Notes: generated from the letters alone by a model not told the origin. DNA of 5,081 bases from JAYXXU01 sp049301135 (GCA_049301135.1 JBAQKP010000217.1:1-5081); one strand, 5' to 3'; shown: positions 1 to 5,081, numbered from the stretch's first letter. A program made the numbers and translations.

Positions 1-212
1 TTTGTCGGTATTTGCGGGTGGTGGATTTTGATGCGGAAGCGGCTTTACGCTATGGTGAGATTCGAGCAGCGCTGAAACGAGCAGGTCAGCTGATTGGGGA
101 TAATGATCTGTTGATTGCGGCGCATGCACTGGCGTTAGATGCAATTTTGGTGACCAATAATACCCGTGAGTTTGAACGAGTGGGTGGGCTGAAACTTGAA
201 AACTGGTTGTGA
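1..212 (+). CDS. vapC: VapC-type PIN-domain ribonuclease toxin, C-terminal part (5' end outside window)
   Basis: The reading frame is open to the left edge (first complete codon at position 3) and ends at TGA 210-212, giving 69 visible residues, about half of a usual VapC of roughly 130 residues. The visible part matches the C-terminal half of the VapC/tRNA(fMet)-endonuclease type: a DFD-alanine-rich helix with YGEIRA, then IGDNDLLIAAHA, which carries a conserved PIN acidic residue, then the strand and turn ILVTNNTREF and a closing GLKLENW. Family knowledge: VapC toxins are Mg2+-dependent RNases that cleave specific RNAs, often initiator tRNA, and are held inactive by a VapB antitoxin usually encoded just upstream. 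That vapB and the N-terminal catalytic acids lie outside the window, so intactness and antitoxin pairing cannot be judged. A start inside the visible part (TTG at 12) would be spurious because the conserved fold extends further upstream. Confidence 0.9.
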   Translation, partial: CRYLRVVDFDAEAALRYGEIRAALKRAGQLIGDNDLLIAAHALALDAILVTNNTREFERVGGLKLENWL

Positions 213-342
213 GTGTTTTGGTGATGTTTTAGCCTAGACGTACACGAATCTACTGTGATGAAAAAATGTCAAATGCTTCATTACTGGTTTTATATCAAGC
301 CTTTAAATCAAATTTTGCAGATCTCGCCCAGTGTGCCGATTT

Positions 343-348
343 AGGGGG
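343..348 (+). promoter_or_regulatory. Ribosome binding site of the unknown gene at 357
   Basis: AGGGGG lies 8 nt before the ATG at 357. It supports that start over the in-frame ATG at 390, which has no comparable purine run at the right distance. Confidence 0.6.
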
Positions 349-356
349 TTTTTCTC

Positions 357-938
357 ATGAAATTTAAGACCATCGAACTTCCAATCATCATGAACGAGGA
401 ATTTAAACTATTGTCAGAAATTGATCCAATCGCATTGCCCTATTGGAACGCGTATTGGGCATTACCTGATGAGCTGCTCAGAGAGCACAGCTATGTCTGG
501 CGTTGGTGGGGAGCAAGAACATATTCAGGTGCTGAGTTGGTTGTCGCAGAAAATCAGAAGCTAGCACTAATCAGAGTGCATTATCTAATCAATATGCCAG
601 ATACATTAGAGCCTGCCGCATATGCTTTGTTTTTTGAAGGCGACATAATTCTATTTCATGTCTCTGTGATGGGTACGTTAGAATATAAAGACCTTAATAA
701 CATCAGAGAAAGTGATGAGATTGTGGGTGTGATCGTACAGCCCTTTATCTTGCCAGCTCACTTGCAGTCTCGTCGTCAAGAGATAGAGATGCTGCTGTTC
801 GAATTTTTTAAATATAGCTCTAATCAGCTTAAGAAAAAGACCACGGTGGAATTTTCACTTCGATTTGGCTGTAGTCATAACATGCGAGATCGTAGCTATA
901 TTCATGAAATCTCCATGCCGATCAATAATAGGTGCTGA
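357..938 (+). CDS. Protein of unknown function, 193 aa, low G+C
   Basis: I do not recognise this protein. It starts at ATG 357 with a good ribosome binding site and ends at TGA 936-938. No signal peptide, transmembrane segment, Cys-pair metal site or nucleotide-binding motif is visible. The N-terminal third is aromatic, with Trp at residues 30, 34, 48, 50 and 51 (a YVWRWWGART stretch). Residues 85-130 alternate hydrophobic strands with short charged turns, and residues 137-161 look like an amphipathic charged helix ending in a Lys run. The overall impression is a small soluble alpha/beta protein. G+C is about 41% by my count, clearly below pdxJ next door, and it follows a toxin gene, so recent acquisition is plausible. 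Immunity or antitoxin-like proteins often look like this, but nothing here proves such a role. The gap from the toxin gene (144 bp) argues against a tight operon with it. That it is a real gene rests on length, ribosome binding site and protein-like composition. Confidence 0.68.
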   Translation: MKFKTIELPIIMNEEFKLLSEIDPIALPYWNAYWALPDELLREHSYVWRWWGARTYSGAELVVAENQKLALIRVHYLINMPDTLEPAAYALFFEGDIILFHVSVMGTLEYKDLNNIRESDEIVGVIVQPFILPAHLQSRRQEIEMLLFEFFKYSSNQLKKKTTVEFSLRFGCSHNMRDRSYIHEISMPINNRC

Positions 939-984
939 CAACGCACGCCAAGCATAGCCCAACCCAGCCACTGTTAAGCCAACG

Positions 985-1012
985 TTGCAGAACCACAACC
1001 ATAAACTATGCT
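985..1012 (+). promoter_or_regulatory. Possible sigma70-type promoter of pdxJ
   Basis: TTGCAG (985-990) and TATGCT (1007-1012) are separated by 16 bp and lie 45 bp before the pdxJ start. The -35 matches the consensus at 3 of 6 positions and the -10 at 4 of 6, so this is only a candidate. It is the best pair I could find in the 118-bp gap upstream of pdxJ. Confidence 0.3.
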
Positions 1013-1056
1013 AAATTGCCGCCCATCCAACCGCAATCCAAGCTGAGAACCTTGCC

Positions 1057-1779
1057 ATGAGCGTCTTATTAGGGGTCAATATCGACCACGTCGCCACCCT
1101 GCGTCAAGCGCGTGGCACCTGCTACCCAGACCCCGTCAAAGCCGCATTACTGTGCGAACAAGCCGGTGCAGACGGTATCACCTTACACCTGCGTGAAGAC
1201 CGCCGCCACATCCAAGACCTCGACGTGCGGCGCATGCGGCCACTGCTACAAACCCGCATGAACCTCGAAATCGCCGTGACCGATTTTATGATCGAGTTTG
1301 CTTGCGAGATCAAACCGCAATACGTCTGTCTCGTGCCAGAAAAGCGTGAAGAACTCACCACCGAAGGCGGCCTCGACGTGGCCGGACAACTCGACAAGAT
1401 CCGCCAAGCCACCGCCCGCCTGACTGCCGCCGGTTGTGCGGTATCACTGTTTATTGATCCGGTACAAGCGCAGATTGACGCAGCGATTGCCTGTGGCGCA
1501 CCCCTGATTGAACTGCATACCGGCGCATATGCCGAAGCAACTGGCGACGAGCAACAACATGAACTCAAACGCCTACAAGATGCTGCTGCGTATGCCGACA
1601 GTCGCCTGATCGTCAATGCGGGTCACGGCTTACACCTTGACAACGTCAGCCCGATTGCGCAGATCCCGAATATCTACGAGCTGAACATCGGGCATGCGCT
1701 GATCGCGGATAGTGTATTTGTTGGCCTCTGCCAAGCGGTGCAAGACATGAAAGTCAAAATCCTCGCCGCACGCGCTTAG
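1057..1779 (+). CDS. pdxJ: Pyridoxine 5'-phosphate synthase PdxJ
   Basis: PdxJ condenses 1-deoxy-D-xylulose 5-phosphate with 3-amino-2-oxopropyl phosphate to give pyridoxine 5'-phosphate, the ring-closing step of the DXP-dependent vitamin B6 pathway, in the cytoplasm. The 240-residue product aligns end to end with E. coli PdxJ (243 residues) as I recall it. Signature stretches are GVNIDHVATLRQARG (6-20), QAGADGITLHLREDRRHI (35-52), TRMNLEIAVT (66-75), VPEKREELTTEGGLDV (93-108), NAGHGL (187-192) and ELNIGHALI (208-216). The residues matching the catalytic His45, Glu72 and His193 of E. coli are His44, Glu71 and His190, all present; Gly212-His213 belong to the phosphate-binding loop. The start at 1057 fits the family N-terminus, although the ribosome binding site is weak (a GAGA run about 7 nt upstream). 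In many gammaproteobacteria pdxJ follows recO; here the unknown low-G+C gene precedes it and no recO is visible. It is convergent with the hydrolase gene, 60 bp away. Confidence 0.98.
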   Translation: MSVLLGVNIDHVATLRQARGTCYPDPVKAALLCEQAGADGITLHLREDRRHIQDLDVRRMRPLLQTRMNLEIAVTDFMIEFACEIKPQYVCLVPEKREELTTEGGLDVAGQLDKIRQATARLTAAGCAVSLFIDPVQAQIDAAIACGAPLIELHTGAYAEATGDEQQHELKRLQDAAAYADSRLIVNAGHGLHLDNVSPIAQIPNIYELNIGHALIADSVFVGLCQAVQDMKVKILAARA

Positions 1780-1839
1780 ATTCTAGGTTGATTGGCGAGC
1801 GATGAGGCTGCGCTGCTTGCTTGATGCTGTTGGACTGAA

Positions 1840-2604
1840 TTAGCCGTGTTGCTGCACCCACGCCAGTACATCGTTTGCGACGCTTTGCCAGCCGTCTTCC
1901 ACCATGATCATATGTGCATGCTGGTTGTATTGGCGATAGGTCGCGGTCGGGTATTTTTCGGCGACTTGCTTGACCACATGTGTCGGTGTGATGCGGTCTT
2001 CGGTCGCACCGACCACCAGCATCGGGCAGGTGACTTGGCTTGCATCGACCGCTGAGGCTTTGTTACGGTCGATGATCCAATAGCCAATCTCAAAAGCAGT
2101 ACGGCCTGATTCTGGGACAAAACGGGCATATTCCGCAGCTTGTTGGGTGGGAGAGAGGCGATTTAAAATCGCATATTCGGCGGTTTTCCATGAAAAGCGA
2201 AACGGCTGCTGCCAAAACTTCCAACGATTGACAATCGGTGCAAACGCTTTAAGCACTGACGGCAGCAATGCCAAAATACCGGCAGGTGGTGCAGGGGTGA
2301 TCAACACCGCAGCCTGTGCGAGGCCACGCGCGGTCAGTATCTGCGCCAATAGTCCACCCATCGAATGCCCAATCACAATCGGTTTTTCCGGCAGTGTGCG
2401 AATCTGTTGTTCGAGCGCGGCGGCATAATCGAGTAAACTGGCTGTACCCAGTTTGGGGTGTGCATCCGCAGAGGGATCGCTGTTGTGATGTGGCAGCGTC
2501 ACGGCGATACAGTGATAACCGGCGGCCTCGAAGATGCTGCGATAGTTGTCCCACGCCCACTCACCGCTAGCCATGCCGTGAATCATCAAAACTGTCTTGC
2601 TCAT
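1840..2604 (-). CDS. Alpha/beta hydrolase fold protein (esterase/lysophospholipase-like)
   Basis: A 254-residue serine hydrolase, probably acting on an ester or thioester in the cytoplasm; the substrate cannot be told from sequence. It opens directly with the first core strand and oxyanion-hole motif (TVLMIHGMASGEWAW, 4-18). The nucleophile elbow is GHSMGG with Ser81. The catalytic acid is probably Asp203 in GATEDRITP, and the histidine is His231 in NQHAHMIMVEDGW. A cap region lies around 105-180 (proline-rich PAPPAG, then aromatic helices). No signal peptide or membrane anchor is visible. The start at 2604 is chosen because GGAG sits 6 nt upstream and the fold begins at once; the frame stays open to 2826, but those extra 74 codons show no fold and would run into miaE. 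It is convergent with pdxJ and divergent from miaE, so it is probably a monocistronic gene. Its promoter probably lies in the 155-bp divergent gap. Confidence 0.9.
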   Translation of the reverse strand: MSKTVLMIHGMASGEWAWDNYRSIFEAAGYHCIAVTLPHHNSDPSADAHPKLGTASLLDYAAALEQQIRTLPEKPIVIGHSMGGLLAQILTARGLAQAAVLITPAPPAGILALLPSVLKAFAPIVNRWKFWQQPFRFSWKTAEYAILNRLSPTQQAAEYARFVPESGRTAFEIGYWIIDRNKASAVDASQVTCPMLVVGATEDRITPTHVVKQVAEKYPTATYRQYNQHAHMIMVEDGWQSVANDVLAWVQQHG

Positions 2605-2610
2605 GTGCCG

Positions 2611-2614
2611 CTCC
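2611..2614 (-). promoter_or_regulatory. Ribosome binding site deciding the hydrolase start
   Basis: On the minus strand GGAG lies 6 nt before the ATG at 2604. This selects the 254-residue form that begins with the TVLMIHG strand rather than a longer form reaching into miaE. Confidence 0.7.
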
Positions 2615-2644
2615 AAACGTGAAACTCTGTTGTTGTCATTGAGA

Positions 2645-2695
2645 TCTGTTGATGTTTGCGCCACGACCGCGGTTCGCTCGCAAAACGTCAACAGA
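2645..2695. repeat. 51-bp concentric dyad element in the hydrolase-miaE divergent gap
   Basis: The left arm is TCTGTTGATGTTTGCG (2645-2660). The right arm, CGCAAAACGTCAACAGA (2679-2695), reads TCTGTTGACGTTTTGCG on the other strand. The arms agree except for one substitution and one extra T. At nearly the same centre lies the perfect octamer ACCGCGGT (2666-2673). The element sits inside the 155-bp region that separates two divergent start codons, where an operator is expected. It could be bound by a dimeric or tetrameric regulator, form a cruciform, or fold in a transcript. No T-run follows it, so a classic terminator is unlikely. Confidence 0.75.
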
Positions 2696-2744
2696 CCCGA
2701 CAGTATAGCGTTAGCGCGCCCTGTTGTGACGTGTGCTTTTTTAA

Positions 2745-2750
2745 GAGAGA
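2745..2750 (+). promoter_or_regulatory. Ribosome binding site of miaE
   Basis: GAGAGA, within an AAGAGAGA purine run, lies 9 nt before the GTG at 2760. It supports the non-ATG start; the next in-frame ATG (2907) would remove the first helix and its iron-ligand glutamate. Confidence 0.5.
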
Positions 2751-2759
2751 AACCGTATT

Positions 2760-3392
2760 GTGAATACTGCTGTTGACTTACTGCGTCCCGTTCGAGAGTT
2801 TTTGGCCTGTTCCACCCCGCAAGCATGGCTAGAGCAAGCCTCGCAACAGATTCCGATGCTGCTACAAGACCATGCCAATTGTGAAAAAAAAGCTGCCAGC
2901 ACTGCGATGAATTTGATGTATCGCTATGGCTATTTTACGGAATTACAGATGAAACTCGCTCAACTGGTGCGCGAAGAAATGCTGCACTACGAGCAGGTGA
3001 TGCAGATCATGCAGCAGCGTAACCAAGCGTGGGTCGCGGTCAGTGCCAGTCGTTATGCGGCAGGACTGCGCAAGCATGTGCGTACCTATGAGCCTGCGGC
3101 GTTGGTCGATGTGCTGATCGTCGGTGCATTTGTCGAAGCGCGTTCCTGTGAGCGGTTTGCTGCACTGGCGCCGTATGTCGATGATGAGTTGGCCAAATTT
3201 TATCGCTACTTATTAAAATCGGAATCACGGCACTTTGAGGACTATCTGGCCTTGGCTCGCATGGTCAGCGATCAGCCGATTGAGGATCGAATTGCACTAT
3301 TTCGTGAAGTCGAGCGTGAATTGATCGAAACACCAGACAGCGTATTGCGATTTCACAGTGGTGCAGTCTTGCTGGAAAAGCCCGCAATCTGA
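2760..3392 (+). CDS. miaE: tRNA-(ms2io6A)-hydroxylase MiaE
   Basis: MiaE is a non-haem diiron monooxygenase that hydroxylates the isopentenyl side chain of ms2i6A at position 37 of tRNAs reading UNN codons, giving ms2io6A. It acts after MiaA and MiaB, which are not in this window, and needs O2. The 210-residue product is an all-alpha, ferritin-like bundle of normal family length. The ligand set is complete: Glu42 (DHANCEKKAA, 37-46), Glu73 and His76 (EEMLHYEQV, 72-80), Glu126 (GAFVEARSCERF, 122-133), and Glu155 and His158 (ESRHFEDY, 155-162). The two ExxH pairs have the right spacing. Translation starts at GTG 2760. The gene is divergent from the hydrolase and followed, after 184 bp, by alkB on the same strand; I see no terminator between them, so readthrough is possible, but the gap is long for an operon. 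The link to alkB is probably positional rather than functional. Confidence 0.95.
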   Translation: MNTAVDLLRPVREFLACSTPQAWLEQASQQIPMLLQDHANCEKKAASTAMNLMYRYGYFTELQMKLAQLVREEMLHYEQVMQIMQQRNQAWVAVSASRYAAGLRKHVRTYEPAALVDVLIVGAFVEARSCERFAALAPYVDDELAKFYRYLLKSESRHFEDYLALARMVSDQPIEDRIALFREVERELIETPDSVLRFHSGAVLLEKPAI

Positions 3393-3486
3393 CTGTTTTG
3401 CTTGGTTTTTATTGGCATAAATCATCATTTTACAGTTGTATTTTTGAGTGTTATTGCCAGTCTATGATCGAAAATGGCGTTTAACG

Positions 3487-3525
3487 CAATGTTTGTGGAC
3501 GATCAATGCTGTTATCCGAACATTG
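3487..3525. repeat. Spaced inverted repeat upstream of alkB
   Basis: CAATGTT (3487-3493) and AACATTG (3519-3525) form a perfect 7-bp inverted repeat with a 25-nt spacer. A related word, CAATGCTGTT (3504-3513), lies between them. It could be an operator for the alkB gene; arms this short can also arise by chance. Confidence 0.35.
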
Positions 3526-3538
3526 GTTCAGTAAGAAT

Positions 3539-3566
3539 CTGATCATGACTTTAGTGTGCTGATCAG
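3539..3566 (+). promoter_or_regulatory. CTGATCA repeat pair overlapping the alkB ribosome binding site
   Basis: CTGATCA occurs at 3539-3545 and again at 3559-3565, exactly 20 bp apart; the second copy is part of the palindrome CTGATCAG (3559-3566). In RNA, CTGATCA (3539-3545) can pair with TGATCAG (3560-3566) as a 7-bp stem with a 14-nt loop, which reaches the first two bases of the ribosome binding site. A further GATCA lies at 3501, 40 bp before the first copy. An operator or a translational control hairpin are both possible; neither is shown. Confidence 0.4.
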
Positions 3567-3570
3567 GTGG
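3565..3570 (+). promoter_or_regulatory. Ribosome binding site deciding the alkB start
   Basis: AGGTGG lies 6 nt before the ATG at 3577. This favours that start over the in-frame GTG at 3556, which has no upstream purine run and would add seven residues of no family character. Confidence 0.7.
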
Positions 3571-3576
3571 ATTGCA

Positions 3577-4815
3577 ATGAACGCCAAAACCCCAATTGCT
3601 GAGATGCAAAGCCAAGCCATGGACGGCAAAAAATTCAAGGACAAGAAGCGTTACATGTGGTTGCTCAGTCCTGCGCTGCCGTTGATTGGTGTGGTGGCAG
3701 CGACCGGCTATGCCGTTGCGCCAAAAAAAATGCGTTGGTTGAGTGCGTTTGGCCCGATCATGTTGCACGGCGTGATTCCAGCGATTGACAAGCTGGTGGG
3801 GCCAGATGGCGACAACCACCCAGAAGATGTGATTGACCAGCTCGAAAATGACCCGTATTACATGCGCATCGTGAATGCTTATATTCCGTCGCAGTATTTG
3901 GCGACGTTGATTGGTGGTTATGCGGCCAGTCGCAAAGGTACACCGTTGATCGACCAAATCATGTTGGGCATGTCGATTGGAGCGGTCAATGGCATCGCGC
4001 TGAATACTGCGCACGAACTGAGCCACAAATCCGAAAAGATCTATCATTATTTGTCACATCTGGCATTGTTGCCAACCGGCTATGTGCATTTTCGGGTTGA
4101 GCATCCCTATGGTCACCACAGACGTGTGGCGACACCGGAAGATCCAGCCTCATCACGCTTGGGCGAGAGCTTCTGGGAGTTTTGGCCGCGTACTGTGCTG
4201 GGCAGTTTTAAATCGGCGATTGAGATCGAAACTCGCCGCTTAGAGCGCAAAGGCAAAACGTTTTGGTCGTTTGACAATGAGTTGTTGCAAGGTTGGGCGA
4301 TGGCGGCGGTGTTCCATGCCAGCATGATTGCGCTGTTTGGTCGGCGGGTGATTCCATATCTGGCGACCCAAGCGGTGTATGGCTTTACCTTGTTTGAGGT
4401 GATTAACTACCTTGAGCATTATGGCTTAAAGCGTGAAAAGCTACCGAATGGCAAATATGTGCGCACCATGCCAGAGCATAGCTGGAACAACAACAGCATG
4501 GTCACCAACCTGTTTTTGTATCAGTTACAGCGTCATTCGGATCATCATGCCTATCCAACGCGTGCGTTCCAAGCGTTGCGGCATTTTGAAAACGTACCAC
4601 AATTGCCAGCCGGTTATGCCTCGCTGCTATTGCCAGCGGTGATCCCACAGTGGTGGTATAAACTGATGGATCAGCGGGTGTTCGATCACTATAAAGGCGA
4701 TCTGAGCAAGGCCAACATTCATCCGAAGGCACAAGCGCGGATTTTTGCAAAATACGGCTACCAGCCAGATGCAGATACCACCGCTACTGAAAGCAGCAAG
4801 ACTGAAACTGCCTAA
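3577..4815 (+). CDS. alkB: Alkane 1-monooxygenase (membrane diiron alkane hydroxylase)
   Basis: AlkB oxidises the terminal methyl group of n-alkanes to primary alcohols in the inner membrane, using O2 and electrons from NADH via rubredoxin reductase and rubredoxin. The 412-residue product is full length. Hydrophobic segments near 28-48, 55-72, 102-119, 126-143, 237-254 and 258-275 fit the six-helix topology. The family histidine boxes are complete: HELSHK (146-151), EHPYGHHRRV (175-184), NYLEHYGL (277-284, the HYG motif) and LQRHSDHHAYPTR (317-329). PEHSWNNN (299-306) is also conserved. The residue aligned with the chain-length gate Trp55 of Pseudomonas putida GPo1 AlkB is Leu63, which predicts longer alkanes. 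No rubredoxin domain is fused (no CxxC pair); the tail after 397 is a short Thr/Ser/Glu-rich stretch. The gene stands alone between a 184-bp leader and a strong terminator, so it is probably monocistronic, with partners encoded elsewhere. The sequence resembles Acinetobacter AlkM-type enzymes from memory. Confidence 0.97.
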   Translation: MNAKTPIAEMQSQAMDGKKFKDKKRYMWLLSPALPLIGVVAATGYAVAPKKMRWLSAFGPIMLHGVIPAIDKLVGPDGDNHPEDVIDQLENDPYYMRIVNAYIPSQYLATLIGGYAASRKGTPLIDQIMLGMSIGAVNGIALNTAHELSHKSEKIYHYLSHLALLPTGYVHFRVEHPYGHHRRVATPEDPASSRLGESFWEFWPRTVLGSFKSAIEIETRRLERKGKTFWSFDNELLQGWAMAAVFHASMIALFGRRVIPYLATQAVYGFTLFEVINYLEHYGLKREKLPNGKYVRTMPEHSWNNNSMVTNLFLYQLQRHSDHHAYPTRAFQALRHFENVPQLPAGYASLLLPAVIPQWWYKLMDQRVFDHYKGDLSKANIHPKAQARIFAKYGYQPDADTTATESSKTETA

Positions 4816-4874
4816 TCCCATTTAGGTTGCTTCACCGAAAAACCCACTGTTGGTGTAGTAATGCCACAGTCAGT

Positions 4875-4921
4875 TAAGAAAAAAGCTCCACGGCGCATAT
4901 CGCTGTGGAGCTTTTTTCTTA
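4875..4921. terminator. Strong bidirectional rho-independent terminator after alkB
   Basis: Two 21-nt arms (4875-4895 and 4901-4921) pair at 20 positions plus one G-U, around the loop CATAT. The core GCTCCACGGCG/CGCTGTGGAGC is G+C-rich and is flanked by an A-run on the left and a T-run on the right (GCTTTTTTCTTA), so it can stop transcription from either strand. It begins 59 bp after the alkB stop and so ends the alkB transcript. Its two-way form suggests that a gene beyond the right edge may point toward it. Confidence 0.93.
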
Positions 4922-4940
4922 CGTTTGGATAGCAAATCTT

Positions 4941-4966
4941 CTTACTTTTGACGTACCAAAAGTAAG
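4941..4966. repeat. Inverted repeat, probably part of a dispersed intergenic element
   Basis: CTTACTTTTG (4941-4950) and CAAAAGTAAG (4957-4966) are perfect 10-bp inverted arms around the 6-nt loop ACGTAC. The flank continues with CAAAAG and a small dyad GCCATCCATGGC (4993-5004). Similar CTTACTTTTG-type palindromes recur between genes in many proteobacterial genomes, in my recollection, and are not coding. A 68-codon minus-strand frame (4812-5018) crosses both this repeat and the terminator and is not a credible gene. The remaining bases to 5081 show no gene, RNA or promoter that I can support. Confidence 0.5.
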
Positions 4967-5081
4967 CAAAAGTCCTTTTTCGTGCAAAACTCGCCATCCA
5001 TGGCTCAAACAATTGCACTCAGGCATCCCTGCAACAGCACCCCATTACCTTGATTGACTAGCTTACTCTCTAGGGCACAGC

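Noticed and set aside
1122..1616. Minus-strand frame of 164 codons inside pdxJ
   Set aside because: It is antisense to a fully conserved enzyme; the Ser/Arg/Cys-rich translation is typical of a shadow frame.
1780..1839. Terminator between convergent pdxJ and hydrolase
   Set aside because: Only 4-bp stems could be found and there is no T-run on either strand.
2663..2691. Minus-strand promoter for the hydrolase based on TTGACG (2691 down to 2686)
   Set aside because: TTGACG is a good -35 word, but nothing like a -10 box lies 16-18 bp further on; the word belongs to the dyad arm.
2605..2826. N-terminal extension of the hydrolase by 74 codons
   Set aside because: The extra residues have no fold, cover the divergent control region and overlap the first codons of miaE; GGAG before the ATG at 2604 fixes a better start.
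3429..3457. sigma70 promoter for alkB from TTTACA (3429-3434) and TATTGC (3452-3457), 17-bp spacer
   Set aside because: The -35 is good but the -10 matches only 3 of 6 positions; the nearby TATGAT (3463-3468) has no -35 at a usable distance. Neither is firm enough to list as a feature.
3556..3576. GTG start for alkB seven codons upstream
   Set aside because: It has no ribosome binding site, while AGGTGG stands 6 nt before the ATG at 3577.
3481..4047. Minus-strand frame of 188 codons over the 5' part of alkB
   Set aside because: It is a shadow of alkB: rich in His, Arg and Gln as expected from antisense, with no motif and no ribosome binding site.
4812..5018. Minus-strand frame of 68 codons at the right end
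   Set aside because: It runs through the terminator hairpin and an inverted repeat, so it is almost certainly non-coding.
1..5081. CRISPR array, tRNA or rRNA gene, insertion sequence or phage genes
   Set aside because: No regularly spaced repeats, cloverleaf, transposase motif or terminal inverted repeats were seen on either strand.

Overview
The window looks like a chromosomal segment from an aerobic gammaproteobacterium. The alkane hydroxylase resembles, from memory, those of the Acinetobacter/Moraxellaceae group, and miaE is typical of gammaproteobacteria. This placement is inference; no search was run. Base composition is mixed: pdxJ is about 57-65% G+C in the lines I counted, while the unknown gene at 357-938 is about 41%.

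Layout. (1) Positions 1-938 look accessory: the C-terminal half of a VapC-type PIN-domain toxin runs in from the left edge, followed by a low-G+C gene I do not recognise. (2) At 1057-1779 lies an intact pdxJ (pyridoxine 5'-phosphate synthase). (3) At 1840-2604, convergent with pdxJ, is a cytoplasmic alpha/beta hydrolase with a complete Ser-Asp-His triad. (4) Divergent from it, across a 155-bp gap that holds a striking 51-bp concentric dyad element, is miaE (2760-3392), the diiron tRNA hydroxylase. (5) After a 184-bp gap with repeated GATCA/CTGATCA words comes alkB (3577-4815), an integral-membrane alkane 1-monooxygenase with all its histidine boxes. (6) A strong, nearly perfect bidirectional terminator follows at 4875-4921. 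The last 160 bp hold an inverted repeat that looks like a dispersed intergenic element, and no convincing gene.

How the genes relate. They do not form one pathway: cofactor B6 synthesis, tRNA modification, alkane oxidation and a toxin fragment are side by side. miaE and alkB are both O2-dependent non-haem diiron hydroxylases of unrelated folds, on the same strand. alkB has its own leader and terminator and seems to be a single-gene unit; its rubredoxin and rubredoxin reductase are not in the window. The residue aligned with the known chain-length gate of AlkB is Leu rather than Trp, which suggests long-chain substrates.

I see no clear evidence for an undescribed multi-gene system here. The best leads are the dyad element between the hydrolase and miaE, the repeats over the alkB ribosome binding site, and the unknown low-G+C gene beside the toxin.
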